A stretch of 31,938 nucleotides of DNA from a virus: the IMG/VR virus record IMGVR_UViG_3300042294_000476, positions 1 to 31,938 of that record. One strand, written 5' to 3'. Within the stretch, counting starts at the first letter, position 1. Every line of letters begins with the position of its first letter. Position numbers and translations under genes: made by a program. Below, piece by piece: positions 21,991-28,297 of this stretch. The notes under the pieces were generated by a model. That model worked only from the letters and a program-made list of their open reading frames with translations, searched no databases and was not told the origin of the DNA.

Positions 21991-22360
21991 TGTCTAAATT
22001 CAAAGTTATTGTGAAATTCTTGGATTCTATAGTTTGGTCAATTGTTTCTTTTGGTTTTCCTTGTGAGCGTGTGAGTAACATCTCCAAGTTGAAGAGTGAG
22101 TTCTTGTCGTGGGATTTCAACAAAGCACCAGCAATGATTCTCTCAAGGATGGTGAACTCATCTCCCTTGTCAATCTTCTCAAGGTCTTTGCGTGACATCG
22201 TGAGCATCGTGTTAACGGTGTCCTCAACTTGACTCTTGTGATACCCAATCTCCTTGAGTTGTGTTATCAATTTCTTTGGTCTGCCGTGCGGATTTAGGAC
22301 TTCTCCTTTCTCCGGTCTTGTCAAACTTCCTCCGTGTGGTTGTGGTTCTTGTGTTGCCAT
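21971..22360 (-). CDS. Terminase small subunit-like protein
   Basis: The 129-residue product starts with a basic, glycine-rich tail containing NPHGRPKKLITQLKEIGYHKSQVEDTVNTML. A helical middle follows (KGDEFTILERIIAGALLKSHDKNSLFNLEMLLTRSQGKPKETI). This N-P-x-G-R-P-x opening and helical body are typical of small-terminase-like proteins in Bacteroidota phages. It would recognise the packaging site. It is followed two genes and a glycosyltransferase later by terL, and preceded by an HNH nuclease gene. Confidence 0.7.
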   Translation of the reverse strand: MATQEPQPHGGSLTRPEKGEVLNPHGRPKKLITQLKEIGYHKSQVEDTVNTMLTMSRKDLEKIDKGDEFTILERIIAGALLKSHDKNSLFNLEMLLTRSQGKPKETIDQTIESKNFTITLNLDNDNLSR

Positions 22361-22381
22361 ATCTCCGAATTTCTCCCGAAT

Positions 22382-22639
22382 TTATTTTACCATTGACAAT
22401 CTTTGTTCGTGAATGGATTTCAACCACTCCTTGTATTGTTTCCTATCTCCAAACTTGATGTGATCCTCACGACATAATGCCATCAGGTTTTCAATCGCAT
22501 CGGCTTCCTTACTCCCTCCCATTTGTCTTGGTTCAATGTGATGGATGTCCACGGCAGTTTGACCACACACCTCACAAGGGATGAAGTCACTGATGTCATA
22601 ACCGAAATGATTGAGATAGTGCATTGTGTGTTTCTTCAT
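22382..22639 (-). CDS. HNH endonuclease of the packaging block
   Basis: The 85-residue product has a zinc pair CEVCG (residues 22-26). The HNH core reads DIHHIEPRQMGGSKEADAIENLMALCREDH, with the second zinc residues at C and H. Small HNH proteins next to terminase genes can work with the terminase in DNA cleavage at cos sites. A cos-type packaging mode is therefore possible here, although the contig itself closes as a circle. It overlaps the preceding gene by 4 bases (ATGA). Confidence 0.85.
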   Translation of the reverse strand: MKKHTMHYLNHFGYDISDFIPCEVCGQTAVDIHHIEPRQMGGSKEADAIENLMALCREDHIKFGDRKQYKEWLKSIHEQRLSMVK

Positions 22640-22857
22640 ATTTCAAGATTGTACTCATTAAGCAGTTGGTGAAGTTTGTCTCTTGTCTCTTGCAATGCGT
22701 TGTATGTGTCTTCGCTTTGATTATCCGGTGGGTATTTTGTTAATCCTCTTAGGTGGTTGTCTAAGTCCCAAATTACTGAATGATATTTTGAGCCATTGAC
22801 GGCAAAGTCAAACTCTGCTCTTTCTTCGTCAAGGTTGAATTCAATGATTGCTTTCAT
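22636..22857 (-). CDS. Conserved phage protein of unknown function (NGSKYHSVIWDLD family)
   Basis: The 73-residue product begins MKAIIEFNLDEERAEFDFAVNGSKYHSVIWDLDNHLRG split over one domain, and has SEDTYNALQETRDKL. This is a widespread small phage protein with a conserved AxNGSKYxxxxWxLDxxLR pattern and no known function. Its start at 22857 follows GGAGGT-AAGCA-ATG, a strong site encoded in the last codons (YGGGKQ) of the upstream gene. Confidence 0.8.
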   Translation of the reverse strand: MKAIIEFNLDEERAEFDFAVNGSKYHSVIWDLDNHLRGLTKYPPDNQSEDTYNALQETRDKLHQLLNEYNLEI

Positions 22858-23114
22858 TGCTTACCTCCTCCGTAGGTTTGTTTGTAGTATTGTTCTGCTA
22901 TTTGTAAAGGATACCCTTCAGTTTGATTGCATTGCCCTTCATAATGAGCATCAATAATTCTTTCCTTCTCCATTGCTTTGGCTTGTTCTTTTAATTGCTT
23001 TAATCTTTGATTTTTTTCATCTTTTGATATATGTTCAGCCCAATAATCATAATGTAAAATTTCCATTTGTTCTGCCAACCACTCCACTGCAGTTTGTTGT
23101 TTATTGTTTGTCAT
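22854..23114 (-). CDS. KQQTAVEWL-family small protein, copy 2
   Basis: The 86-residue product starts TNNKQQTAVEWLAEQMEILHYDYW, has a charged helical middle (LKQLKEQAKAMEKERIIDAH), and ends IAEQYYKQTYGGGKQ. The same N-terminal NKQQTAVEWL, the middle KAKEMEKxx and the ending Y(Y/N)xTYGGG occur at 31202-31465 and in the second half of the gene at 28290-28700. The family is common in Bacteroidota phages and has no known function. The GGG codons form the ribosome binding site of the next gene. It follows a NTFKIFARE-family gene, as it does at 28.7-28.9 kb. Confidence 0.75.
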   Translation of the reverse strand: MTNNKQQTAVEWLAEQMEILHYDYWAEHISKDEKNQRLKQLKEQAKAMEKERIIDAHYEGQCNQTEGYPLQIAEQYYKQTYGGGKQ

Positions 23115-23332
23115 AGTGTTTGCTCCCTTGCAAAAATCTTAAATGTGTTTCCTTTACCATCGTCAAATACAATATTGGAATAAGATTTATTATCAAGTTT
23201 GATAATCAATTCTTTTTCTCCTCCAATTGGTTTGGATATTGGTATTGGATTATCATTATTGAATTGATATACCCATTCTACATTATCATAAGTTGAGATT
23301 CCGATTGGCACTGCCGTTTGTTGTTTATTGCT
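23111..23332 (-). CDS. KQQTA-leader protein with NTFKIFARE domain, copy 1
   Basis: The 73-residue product begins MSNKQQTAVPIGISTYDNVEWVYQFNNDN and ends IVFDDGKGNTFKIFAREQTL. The copy at 28693-28929 has the same order: KQQTA leader, W-x-FQFNND, and NIVFxDGxGNTFKIFARE. The two share an unbroken stretch of DNA of about 30 bases at the ARE end, so the duplication is recent or under exchange. ATG 23332 is preferred over 23374; it follows GAGGAGA. The function is unknown. Confidence 0.7.
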   Translation of the reverse strand, partial: SNKQQTAVPIGISTYDNVEWVYQFNNDNPIPISKPIGGEKELIIKLDNKSYSNIVFDDGKGNTFKIFAREQTL

Positions 23333-23597
23333 CATTCTTTCTTCTCCTCTTTGGTTTCTGCTCATCATCGGCAAGTTGTGCTTTGGTGATGGCTTCTTGT
23401 TGTTGGTTTGCCCAAATCAAAAGTGAGTGCAATGCTTCGGTTATACAGGTACTGCAATTCGGCAAGTTCCTTCCGAAGATTTCACGGTGAACATTGTTTA
23501 GGATTGCTCCTTGTTCTGGTGTTGGGTTGAACACTTGTGTTTTCTTCCAGTTGTCGTACAACGGTTGGAGTGATAGTATAAATTCGATATTGCTCAT
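23325..23597 (-). CDS. Hypothetical protein with CxxC, 90 residues
   Basis: The product reads SNIEFILSLQPLYDNWKKTQVFN and has NLPNCSTCITEALHSLLIWANQ, giving one CxxC pair, then a basic tail (KPKRRRKNEQ). No family is recognised with certainty; it may bind a metal or nucleic acid. The start is TAAACTATGAGC, the AAACTATG context seen before several genes here. It overlaps the upstream membrane-protein gene by 4 bases. Confidence 0.65.
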   Translation of the reverse strand: MSNIEFILSLQPLYDNWKKTQVFNPTPEQGAILNNVHREIFGRNLPNCSTCITEALHSLLIWANQQQEAITKAQLADDEQKPKRRRKNEQ

Positions 23598-23848
23598 AGT
23601 TTAGTTTCTAATAGTGCGACAATCACAGTTGCAATGGATGCATAAAGTATCCCCACCCAACCGTAGGTGTACAAGAAAAAGGACAAGCCCAACCACCACG
23701 ATAGGCAGAAAGCACAATCAAGTGGTTTCATTCGCTTCCATTTGTGGTATTCGTTTCCGTAGAGATAGCGTTTAAGTAGGTCGGCTGGTTTTCCAAAGTT
23801 CACAATGATGATTGCTAAACAAGCAATTCCAATTATTTCTGTGTGCAT
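23594..23848 (-). CDS. Small membrane protein with CAFC motif
   Basis: The 84-residue product has an N-terminal hydrophobic span (EIIGIACLAIIIVNF) and a central PLDCAFCLSWWLGLSFFLYTYGWVGILYA. It ends in a third hydrophobic segment (SIATVIVALLE). The PLxCxFCLSxWLGL pattern resembles small membrane proteins of Bacteroidota phages. No function is known. It overlaps the sigma-like gene by 16 bases. Confidence 0.65.
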   Translation of the reverse strand: MHTEIIGIACLAIIIVNFGKPADLLKRYLYGNEYHKWKRMKPLDCAFCLSWWLGLSFFLYTYGWVGILYASIATVIVALLETKL

Positions 23849-24342
23849 CTTTCTTTCATTAGTTTCACCACCCTCAACACTTCACGGACGGAGATGTCGG
23901 TCTTTCTATGGATTGCCCTTGCAGACATTCCTGAACACCACATCTTGAATAGTTCCTTCTCATAAAAATATGCTGACTCGGTTACTTGGTTTATTTTGTT
24001 GATTCGTTCAAGTTCAATTGTTTCTTCTTCCTCTCTCTCAAGGAGTAGGTCAGGTTCTTCAGCGAAGTCAAGCTCATAGACATCGTACTGGTCATATATG
24101 CGAGAGTTTCCGAAGGGATGCCGGTTGCCGTTGATAGCCAAATAAAGGAGACGGATTGACCAAAACTGGATGTATCCGTCCCTGTATATTTTCTCAATTT
24201 GCTCATCAGGTTTCTCAAGTAAAGTCAAAAAGTAAAATTGATACAACTCCCTTGCCAACTCTCTATCTTTGGCGATATTCCTCGTTGCTTGGGTGAGCCA
24301 ATCAGCTTTGGATAGTTCCAATATGATGTCGGCTTTGTTCAA
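23833..24342 (-). CDS. Sigma-factor-like transcription protein
   Basis: The 169-residue product has an N-terminal helical part with NIAKDRELARELYQFYFLTLLE and IYRDGYIQFWSIRLLYL. This recalls sigma-70 region 2 (a DNI-KD-x-LA-x-DL-Q-like pattern). An acidic linker (EEPDLLLEREEEETIELE) follows, then a C-terminal helix-turn-helix like region 4 (MWCSGMSARAIHRKTDISVREVLRVVKLM). It could redirect host RNA polymerase to late promoters, perhaps those with the GCTATTT box. The start is TTG at 24342, under a TATATTTG -7 element at 24361-24368. The assignment is moderate because no region 3 or clear -10 contact residues can be named. Confidence 0.65.
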   Translation of the reverse strand: MNKADIILELSKADWLTQATRNIAKDRELARELYQFYFLTLLEKPDEQIEKIYRDGYIQFWSIRLLYLAINGNRHPFGNSRIYDQYDVYELDFAEEPDLLLEREEEETIELERINKINQVTESAYFYEKELFKMWCSGMSARAIHRKTDISVREVLRVVKLMKERCTQK

Positions 24343-24360
24343 ATTTTCTTTTCAATACTA

Positions 24361-24368
24361 CAAATATA
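24361..24368 (-). promoter_or_regulatory. -7 promoter element (TATATTTG) before the sigma-like gene
   Basis: Minus-strand TATATTTG is a perfect match to the Bacteroidota -7 consensus TAnnTTTG, in the 48-base gap between two genes. No TTTG or TTG is present 19-21 bases upstream, so it may need an activator or be a weak promoter. The predicted start site is about 10-13 bases before the TTG start codon. Confidence 0.5.
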
Positions 24369-24390
24369 ACCATCTTTTTCGTATTTTTTC

Positions 24391-24888
24391 TTACACCTCA
24401 ACAACTCCTCCTCCGTCTTGTAGATGGAGATGCTCTGCGTGAGTCCTTTCTTGCAAGTAATCACCCAATAAGGCAAGTGCTTTCGTATAATGTTGACTTG
24501 TGATTCGGTCATATTGGATTAGGTCGGTGTAAACATTGACGGAGTTAATGATAGATGAGTAATCCCGATGAAGGATGTTGCCAACCCCAGCGAAGGTCAT
24601 CTTCAAATGCTTCCTACATAAATAGCAAAACAAGTGCCGTGCATAGGAGATGTGTTGTTTGCGGTTGTGAGAAACGATTTGGTCAGGGGTGACATCGTAA
24701 ACTTGACAAGCCACTCGCATTGCATCCGTCCAGTCAGCTTCTATGTCGTTAATGTCGCAGCGTGGTCGGAGTATTTCATTCTTTAATCTCTTGACCTCTT
24801 GTGCGTGTGATGTGTGTAGTTGCTGAATGGTCAATCTCAATCTGCGAATCTCTTGCTTTAGGTTGTGGGTTACTTGGTATTGGTTCAT
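24391..24888 (-). CDS. DnaA domain IV-like replication initiation protein
   Basis: The 165-residue product has an N-terminal coiled coil (LKQEIRRLRLTIQQLHTSH). A C-terminal domain follows, reading QIVSHNRKQHISYARHLFCYLCRKHLKMTFAGVGNILHRDYSSIINSV. This fits the DnaA domain IV pattern SRKREIVxARQLAMYL...S-x3-IGxxFxRDHSTVxxA, which binds DnaA boxes. No AAA+ domain is present, so it resembles phage proteins that borrow only the origin-binding part. ATG 24888 overlaps the methyltransferase stop (ATGA). It lies near the DnaB gene, suggesting origin recognition for phage replication. Confidence 0.8.
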   Translation of the reverse strand: MNQYQVTHNLKQEIRRLRLTIQQLHTSHAQEVKRLKNEILRPRCDINDIEADWTDAMRVACQVYDVTPDQIVSHNRKQHISYARHLFCYLCRKHLKMTFAGVGNILHRDYSSIINSVNVYTDLIQYDRITSQHYTKALALLGDYLQERTHAEHLHLQDGGGVVEV

Positions 24889-25739
24889 AGGTCGTTGATA
24901 ATTTGGAATAGTTGATAAGCGATTTGTGGAACTATGGCGTTGCCATATGCCTTCATTGATTTTTGTCTCCATTGCGGAAAGGTAATTCCGTCCAATCTTT
25001 CGGAAAGCCCATCATTTCCGCTACAAAACGGGTGTTGAGTTGGGAAAACGCTCCAGGAATCTCCCTCATTGGGTTGCCGGATCCTCCCCATTCTGCTATT
25101 GAATGCTGACTGTTCTCGTTTCCAGCTGTTGGTGTCGGCAACATCCCCATTGCGACATAATGTTCCAAGTACATTGCCCGTGTTTTCCCTCCGTAGATTT
25201 TTTTGCGTTTGATTGTTTGCTCTTCCGTCACTTCTCTCGGACTTGAATTTGGAGTTGGCAGCAACGAACCAGCATCGGTCTCTTCGGTGTGGAGCGTTCT
25301 TGGCACAAGCTGGAATAATAAACGGTTGAACTTCGTACCCTTCACCTTCCAAGTCAAGGCACACTTGCTGGAATACCAATCCCCCATCAATAGTCGTGAT
25401 ACCAAAGACATTTTCAGCGATGACGAATGTGGGTTTAATTTCTTGAATTGCTCGTAGCATTTCGCCCCACAGGTAGCGTTCATCATCCGTGCCTTTCCTT
25501 TGACCAGCGTTGGAGAAGGGTTGACAAGGGAATCCCCCCGTGAGAATATCAATTGTGTTTGCATATTTTGTGAAATCAGTTTTACAAATGTCAATGTGAC
25601 TATCCGCATTTGGAAAGTGATAGTCCAATACTTTTCGTGGGAACTCCATCCATTCACAATGGAATACATTCTCCCATCCCATCCATTCGGCAGCAAGGTC
25701 AAAACCACCTATTCCGCTAAACAAAGAACCGTGTCTCAT
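24885..25739 (-). CDS. DNA cytosine-5 methyltransferase
   Basis: The 284-residue enzyme has motif I LFSGIGGFDLA (6-16), motif IV GGFPCQPFS with catalytic Cys72, and motif VI ENVFG (109-113). It also has motif VIII HRRDRCWF (151-158), a short variable target-recognition part (~160-240), and motif X GNAIVP (266-271). It methylates cytosine C5 in DNA, probably to evade host restriction; no partner nuclease is seen. The start at 25739 follows GAGGAGAAGTT-ATG and overlaps the helicase stop by ATGA. An upstream start at 25796 is unnecessary. A second frame through the gene carries other methyltransferase-like motifs (24953-25708). Confidence 0.92.
   Translation of the reverse strand: MRHGSLFSGIGGFDLAAEWMGWENVFHCEWMEFPRKVLDYHFPNADSHIDICKTDFTKYANTIDILTGGFPCQPFSNAGQRKGTDDERYLWGEMLRAIQEIKPTFVIAENVFGITTIDGGLVFQQVCLDLEGEGYEVQPFIIPACAKNAPHRRDRCWFVAANSKFKSERSDGRANNQTQKNLRRENTGNVLGTLCRNGDVADTNSWKREQSAFNSRMGRIRQPNEGDSWSVFPTQHPFCSGNDGLSERLDGITFPQWRQKSMKAYGNAIVPQIAYQLFQIINDL
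24953..25708 (-). other. Overlapping +1 frame inside the methyltransferase gene with family-like motifs
   Basis: A 251-codon open frame lies +1 relative to the methyltransferase. Its second half contains WYSSKCALTWKVKGTKFNRL, two LLPTP/MLPTP repeats (SLLPTPNSSPRE and GMLPTPTAGNEN) and LNTRFVAEMMGFPKDWTELPF. These three patterns are familiar from the variable and C-terminal parts of LPTP-type phage C5 methyltransferases (LNPxFVEWLMGFPxGWT). The first half has no such likeness. The frame ends before motif X, which lies in the main frame. It may be a relic, an alternative recognition domain reached by frameshift, or a shadow kept open by the main frame. Confidence 0.4.
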
Positions 25740-26965
25740 AACTTCTCCTCGTACATTGTCCGACTGCCTGTGAAGGTTGTGGGGATGGTGCAACACTCTC
25801 CGTTGCGATTCTTTGCGATGATTAACTCTGCATCTTCAACTTCAGGTTTCTCTTGCTCATAGTAACTTGGTCGGAATGGGAACATCACGATGTCGGCATC
25901 TTGCTCAATTGCACCTGACTCTCTCAAGTCACTCAATAAAGGTCGTTTATCTGCTCTCTCTTCGCTTTTGCGTGATAATTGGGCAAGGACTATCACCGTC
26001 ATTTTTAACTCCTTTGCAAGTAGTTTCAAACCTCTTGAGATTTCTGCAATCTCTTGTTCACGATTTGCTTTTGTACCCTTCACTAACTGGATGTAATCAA
26101 TCACCAATAGGTCAAGTCCTTTGCGTGATTTGTGCAACTTCGCCTTCGCTTTGATTTGTGCGATGGATGTGTCAACATCATCGTCAATGTAGAACTCAAT
26201 TGTTTGGTTGTTTGCAGAGTTGATGACTTTGTCAATTTCTATTTGTTGCAATCTGCCGTTGCGAATCTTCCAATTCTCTATGTCACCAATCAATGAAATA
26301 TATCGTTTGGCAAGTTGGTCATTGCTCATCTCAAGAGACAAGAACAAAGCTTTGTAATTGTACTTTGCAAAATCCTTTGTGAGTGTGAGAGCGATTGCAG
26401 TTTTTCCCATACCCGGTCTCCCAGCGATTACAATCAAATCCCCTTCGTTGTATCCACCAATGTACTTGTCAAGATAACGCCATCCAGTTTGTTTGCCTGT
26501 TAACGCACCACCGTTCAAACTATTCTCCACGATGTGATCCACAACCTTGTTTGTCACCTTGACAATTGACTCTGGTTCTTTGTGTGTTGAAAATGTCGTC
26601 TCTTCCAAAATGCTTTGAATATCCTTGACCATATCAGGCAACTCGTTTGATAAGTCCAAATGGGTTAACCTATCAACTAAATTCCGTTTGATGTAGTTGT
26701 ATTCTAAAGTCAGTAAGTGTGTACGCAAATCAATGTCACTTGCATTTTGTTGTAGCGTGATGACATCAATCAATTCCTTGCGTTCAAAATGCGGAATCAA
26801 TGTGAGATAGTCAATGGCTTCGTTGTTCAAATACATCTGCGTAATTACACCAACAATTTTCTTGCACAAAGTATCTTCAAACCAATTCAAGTTTATTCGG
26901 GGCAAGTAATGACGCTTATCGTTGTGGTAAAGGATGTTGCTAATTATTAATCGTTCGTTGCTCAT
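25736..26965 (-). CDS. Replicative DNA helicase, DnaB-like
   Basis: The 409-residue protein has an N-terminal helical DnaB domain (residues 1-110, with ERLIISNILYHND) and a RecA-like ATPase domain. Walker A is GRPGMGKT (182-189), Walker B is LLVIDYIQL near 285, followed by QLSRKSEERADKRPLLSDLRESGAIEQDADIV and the late IAKNRNGECCTI. It unwinds the phage replication fork as a hexamer. The context is CACTATGAGC, without a Shine-Dalgarno site. It overlaps the loader-like gene by 4 bases and the methyltransferase by 4. Confidence 0.95.
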   Translation of the reverse strand: MSNERLIISNILYHNDKRHYLPRINLNWFEDTLCKKIVGVITQMYLNNEAIDYLTLIPHFERKELIDVITLQQNASDIDLRTHLLTLEYNYIKRNLVDRLTHLDLSNELPDMVKDIQSILEETTFSTHKEPESIVKVTNKVVDHIVENSLNGGALTGKQTGWRYLDKYIGGYNEGDLIVIAGRPGMGKTAIALTLTKDFAKYNYKALFLSLEMSNDQLAKRYISLIGDIENWKIRNGRLQQIEIDKVINSANNQTIEFYIDDDVDTSIAQIKAKAKLHKSRKGLDLLVIDYIQLVKGTKANREQEIAEISRGLKLLAKELKMTVIVLAQLSRKSEERADKRPLLSDLRESGAIEQDADIVMFPFRPSYYEQEKPEVEDAELIIAKNRNGECCTIPTTFTGSRTMYEEKL

Positions 26966-27516
26966 AGTGTTGCAAGTTTAGGTTTGTTTGTTGTGACTTT
27001 CAAATTATTTGTTTTCCAAGTCCTAACGGATGCTTTCCAGTCCTTCATCTTGACTTTGCCGACCATCCATCCATTTGCTTCGTAATGGTTTAACCAGTTC
27101 TCTGCGATGTCGTTCATCCCTTGTTCGCTCATATACTCTTTGAGTTGTTCAATGGTAGGTTTGACAAAACCTTTTATTTCTTTTTTACCTGTTACACTAC
27201 CACTTACACTTACACTTACACTATCGGCATTTTTGGTATCATTTGGTATGCCACTTGATGCGGTCGCATCCCACCGCTTACGAGCGTTGTCCTGATTACG
27301 CTTTCGGATGTCCTCGTATTTCTGCAAATCTCTCTTGAGTGATTGCTTGATGGGTTCAAATGCAATCCGTGTGATGACATTCTCCGTTTGTGGTTCTTGG
27401 TCGTTGACATAACGCAAGATGTGTTTTAACAAATCCCCAGCTTGTTCATCGGTTAACTGTTCAACCGTGTGTATCAGGTCGCAGTAAAGCAAAAATGATT
27501 TCTTATCGGTTGCCAT
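26962..27516 (-). CDS. Replication protein, DUF6291-like / helicase-loader-like
   Basis: The 184-residue protein begins DKKSFLLYCDLIHTVEQLTDEQAGDLLKHILRYVND, an N-terminal form seen in phage replication proteins (DUF6291 type). A linker SVSVSVSGSVTGK encoded by a 6-base tandem repeat follows. The C-terminal end is IAENWLNHYEANGWMVGKVKMKDWKASVRTW, resembling DnaT-like or loader C-domains. Just upstream of DnaB it probably loads the helicase. ATG 27516 is preferred to 27558. It overlaps the HNH gene by 14 bases. Confidence 0.75.
   Translation of the reverse strand: MATDKKSFLLYCDLIHTVEQLTDEQAGDLLKHILRYVNDQEPQTENVITRIAFEPIKQSLKRDLQKYEDIRKRNQDNARKRWDATASSGIPNDTKNADSVSVSVSGSVTGKKEIKGFVKPTIEQLKEYMSEQGMNDIAENWLNHYEANGWMVGKVKMKDWKASVRTWKTNNLKVTTNKPKLATL
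27190..27222. repeat. Short tandem repeat encoding the SVSVSVS linker
   Basis: The unit ACTTAC (plus strand) is repeated about three times around 27200-27218, with imperfect copies beside it. It encodes serine-valine dipeptides in the linker of the replication protein. As the unit is 6 bases, copy changes alter linker length without breaking the frame. Confidence 0.7.
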
Positions 27517-28003
27517 TGGTTGTATAAAAAAAGCGTTGAAGGGGTGATTTTTTAACAATCCTCATCCGATGTTTGTGTCTACATTCACCAATTGAACGAG
27601 CTGCTTCAGCAATAGATATAAATTGTAATCCTGTCAATATATCAATTACTGGTTTAACTCTAATGTCTAATTTATTTATTATTGCGTGTTCAACATTTTC
27701 TTGATGAGTCATCCATTCAAGATTATCAATGTGATTATTTTTTTTATTGCCATCTTTATGATTAACGGTCAATTTATTTTCATCGTTTATAATAAAAGTT
27801 TGTGCAACTAACCTATGTATATAATAAGTTTTTGAAGTTTTATTTCTGCTTAATGAAATTTGTAGATACCCATTTTGATGTGTGCTGGGTTTCAAAATAA
27901 TTTCTTTACCTTTTTTGTAACTCTTGACCCTTCCGTGACTGGAGATGTGGTACTCACCGTTGCTATCAGCAACCGCTTTCCAAATTTCTTGTTGTGTGTT
28001 CAT
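27503..28003 (-). CDS. Free-standing homing endonuclease, NUMOD4-HNH
   Basis: The 166-residue product has a NUMOD4 module (IWKAVADSNGEYHISSHGRVKS, residues 7-28) and an HNH_3 core (VNHKDGNKKNNHIDNLEWMTHQENVEHA). A C-terminal DNA-binding segment follows, resembling NUMOD1 (PVIDILTGLQFISIAEAARSIG). Such enzymes cut phage-like DNA and spread by repair. It stands among replication genes, upstream of the loader-like gene, and no split gene or intron boundary was found beside it. A structured leader (28017-28069) precedes it. Its codon use is more AT-rich than that of the neighbours, in line with mobility. Confidence 0.88.
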   Translation of the reverse strand: MNTQQEIWKAVADSNGEYHISSHGRVKSYKKGKEIILKPSTHQNGYLQISLSRNKTSKTYYIHRLVAQTFIINDENKLTVNHKDGNKKNNHIDNLEWMTHQENVEHAIINKLDIRVKPVIDILTGLQFISIAEAARSIGECRHKHRMRIVKKSPLQRFFYTTNGNR

Positions 28004-28016
28004 TTTTGCTGCGAAT

Positions 28017-28069
28017 AAAAAAAGCCCATCAGTATGACAGTGGTCGCAGCACCTATCATCCCAACGGGC
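28017..28069 (-). ncRNA. Structured leader / terminator-like hairpin before the HNH gene
   Basis: On the minus strand, GCCCGTTGG (28069-28061) can pair with CTGATGGGC (28032-28024) over 9 bases, with G-U wobbles. Inside, ATGATA pairs with TGTCAT (6 bases) and GTG with CAC, leaving the loop CTGCGAC. Seven T follow (28023-28017). This is a long rho-independent-type hairpin. The loop sequence GCTGCGA is complementary to TCGCAGC both upstream (28099-28093) and just before the HNH start codon (28014-28008), so alternative pairings are possible. It could be an attenuator, a switch or a plain terminator. Confidence 0.65.
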
Positions 28070-28135
28070 AAAAATCTTGAAAGTTTACGAGAGCTGCGAA
28101 ATCTCAACTTCTTGTACGAAGATAGCGATTTAGTT

Positions 28136-28297
28136 TCATTGTTTCAACTTAAAATCTTTTTTGATCCGTGAATAAAGATACCGGGCTTTCCACTCACTGC
28201 ACCCCATACGCTCTGCGATTAATCTCCAGCAATGGTGATAGTCCTCACGAAGGATGGCGATTGCCCACATCAGGTTGTAGGTGCTTTGTTTAGTCAT
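28136..28297 (-). CDS. Small HTH-like protein, 53 residues
   Basis: The product reads MTKQSTYNLMWAIAILREDY, then HHCWRLIAERMGCSEWKARYLYSRIKKDFKLKQ. The second half fits a helix-turn-helix (LIAERMG-C-SEWKARYLYSRI). The start at 28297 follows GGAGGT-AACA-ATG, which is encoded by the last codons (FGGNND) of the upstream gene; the two overlap by 8 bases. A longer frame to 28363 lacks a suitable start. It may be a small regulator of replication genes. A 132-base gap with the structured leader follows. Confidence 0.7.
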   Translation of the reverse strand: MTKQSTYNLMWAIAILREDYHHCWRLIAERMGCSEWKARYLYSRIKKDFKLKQ

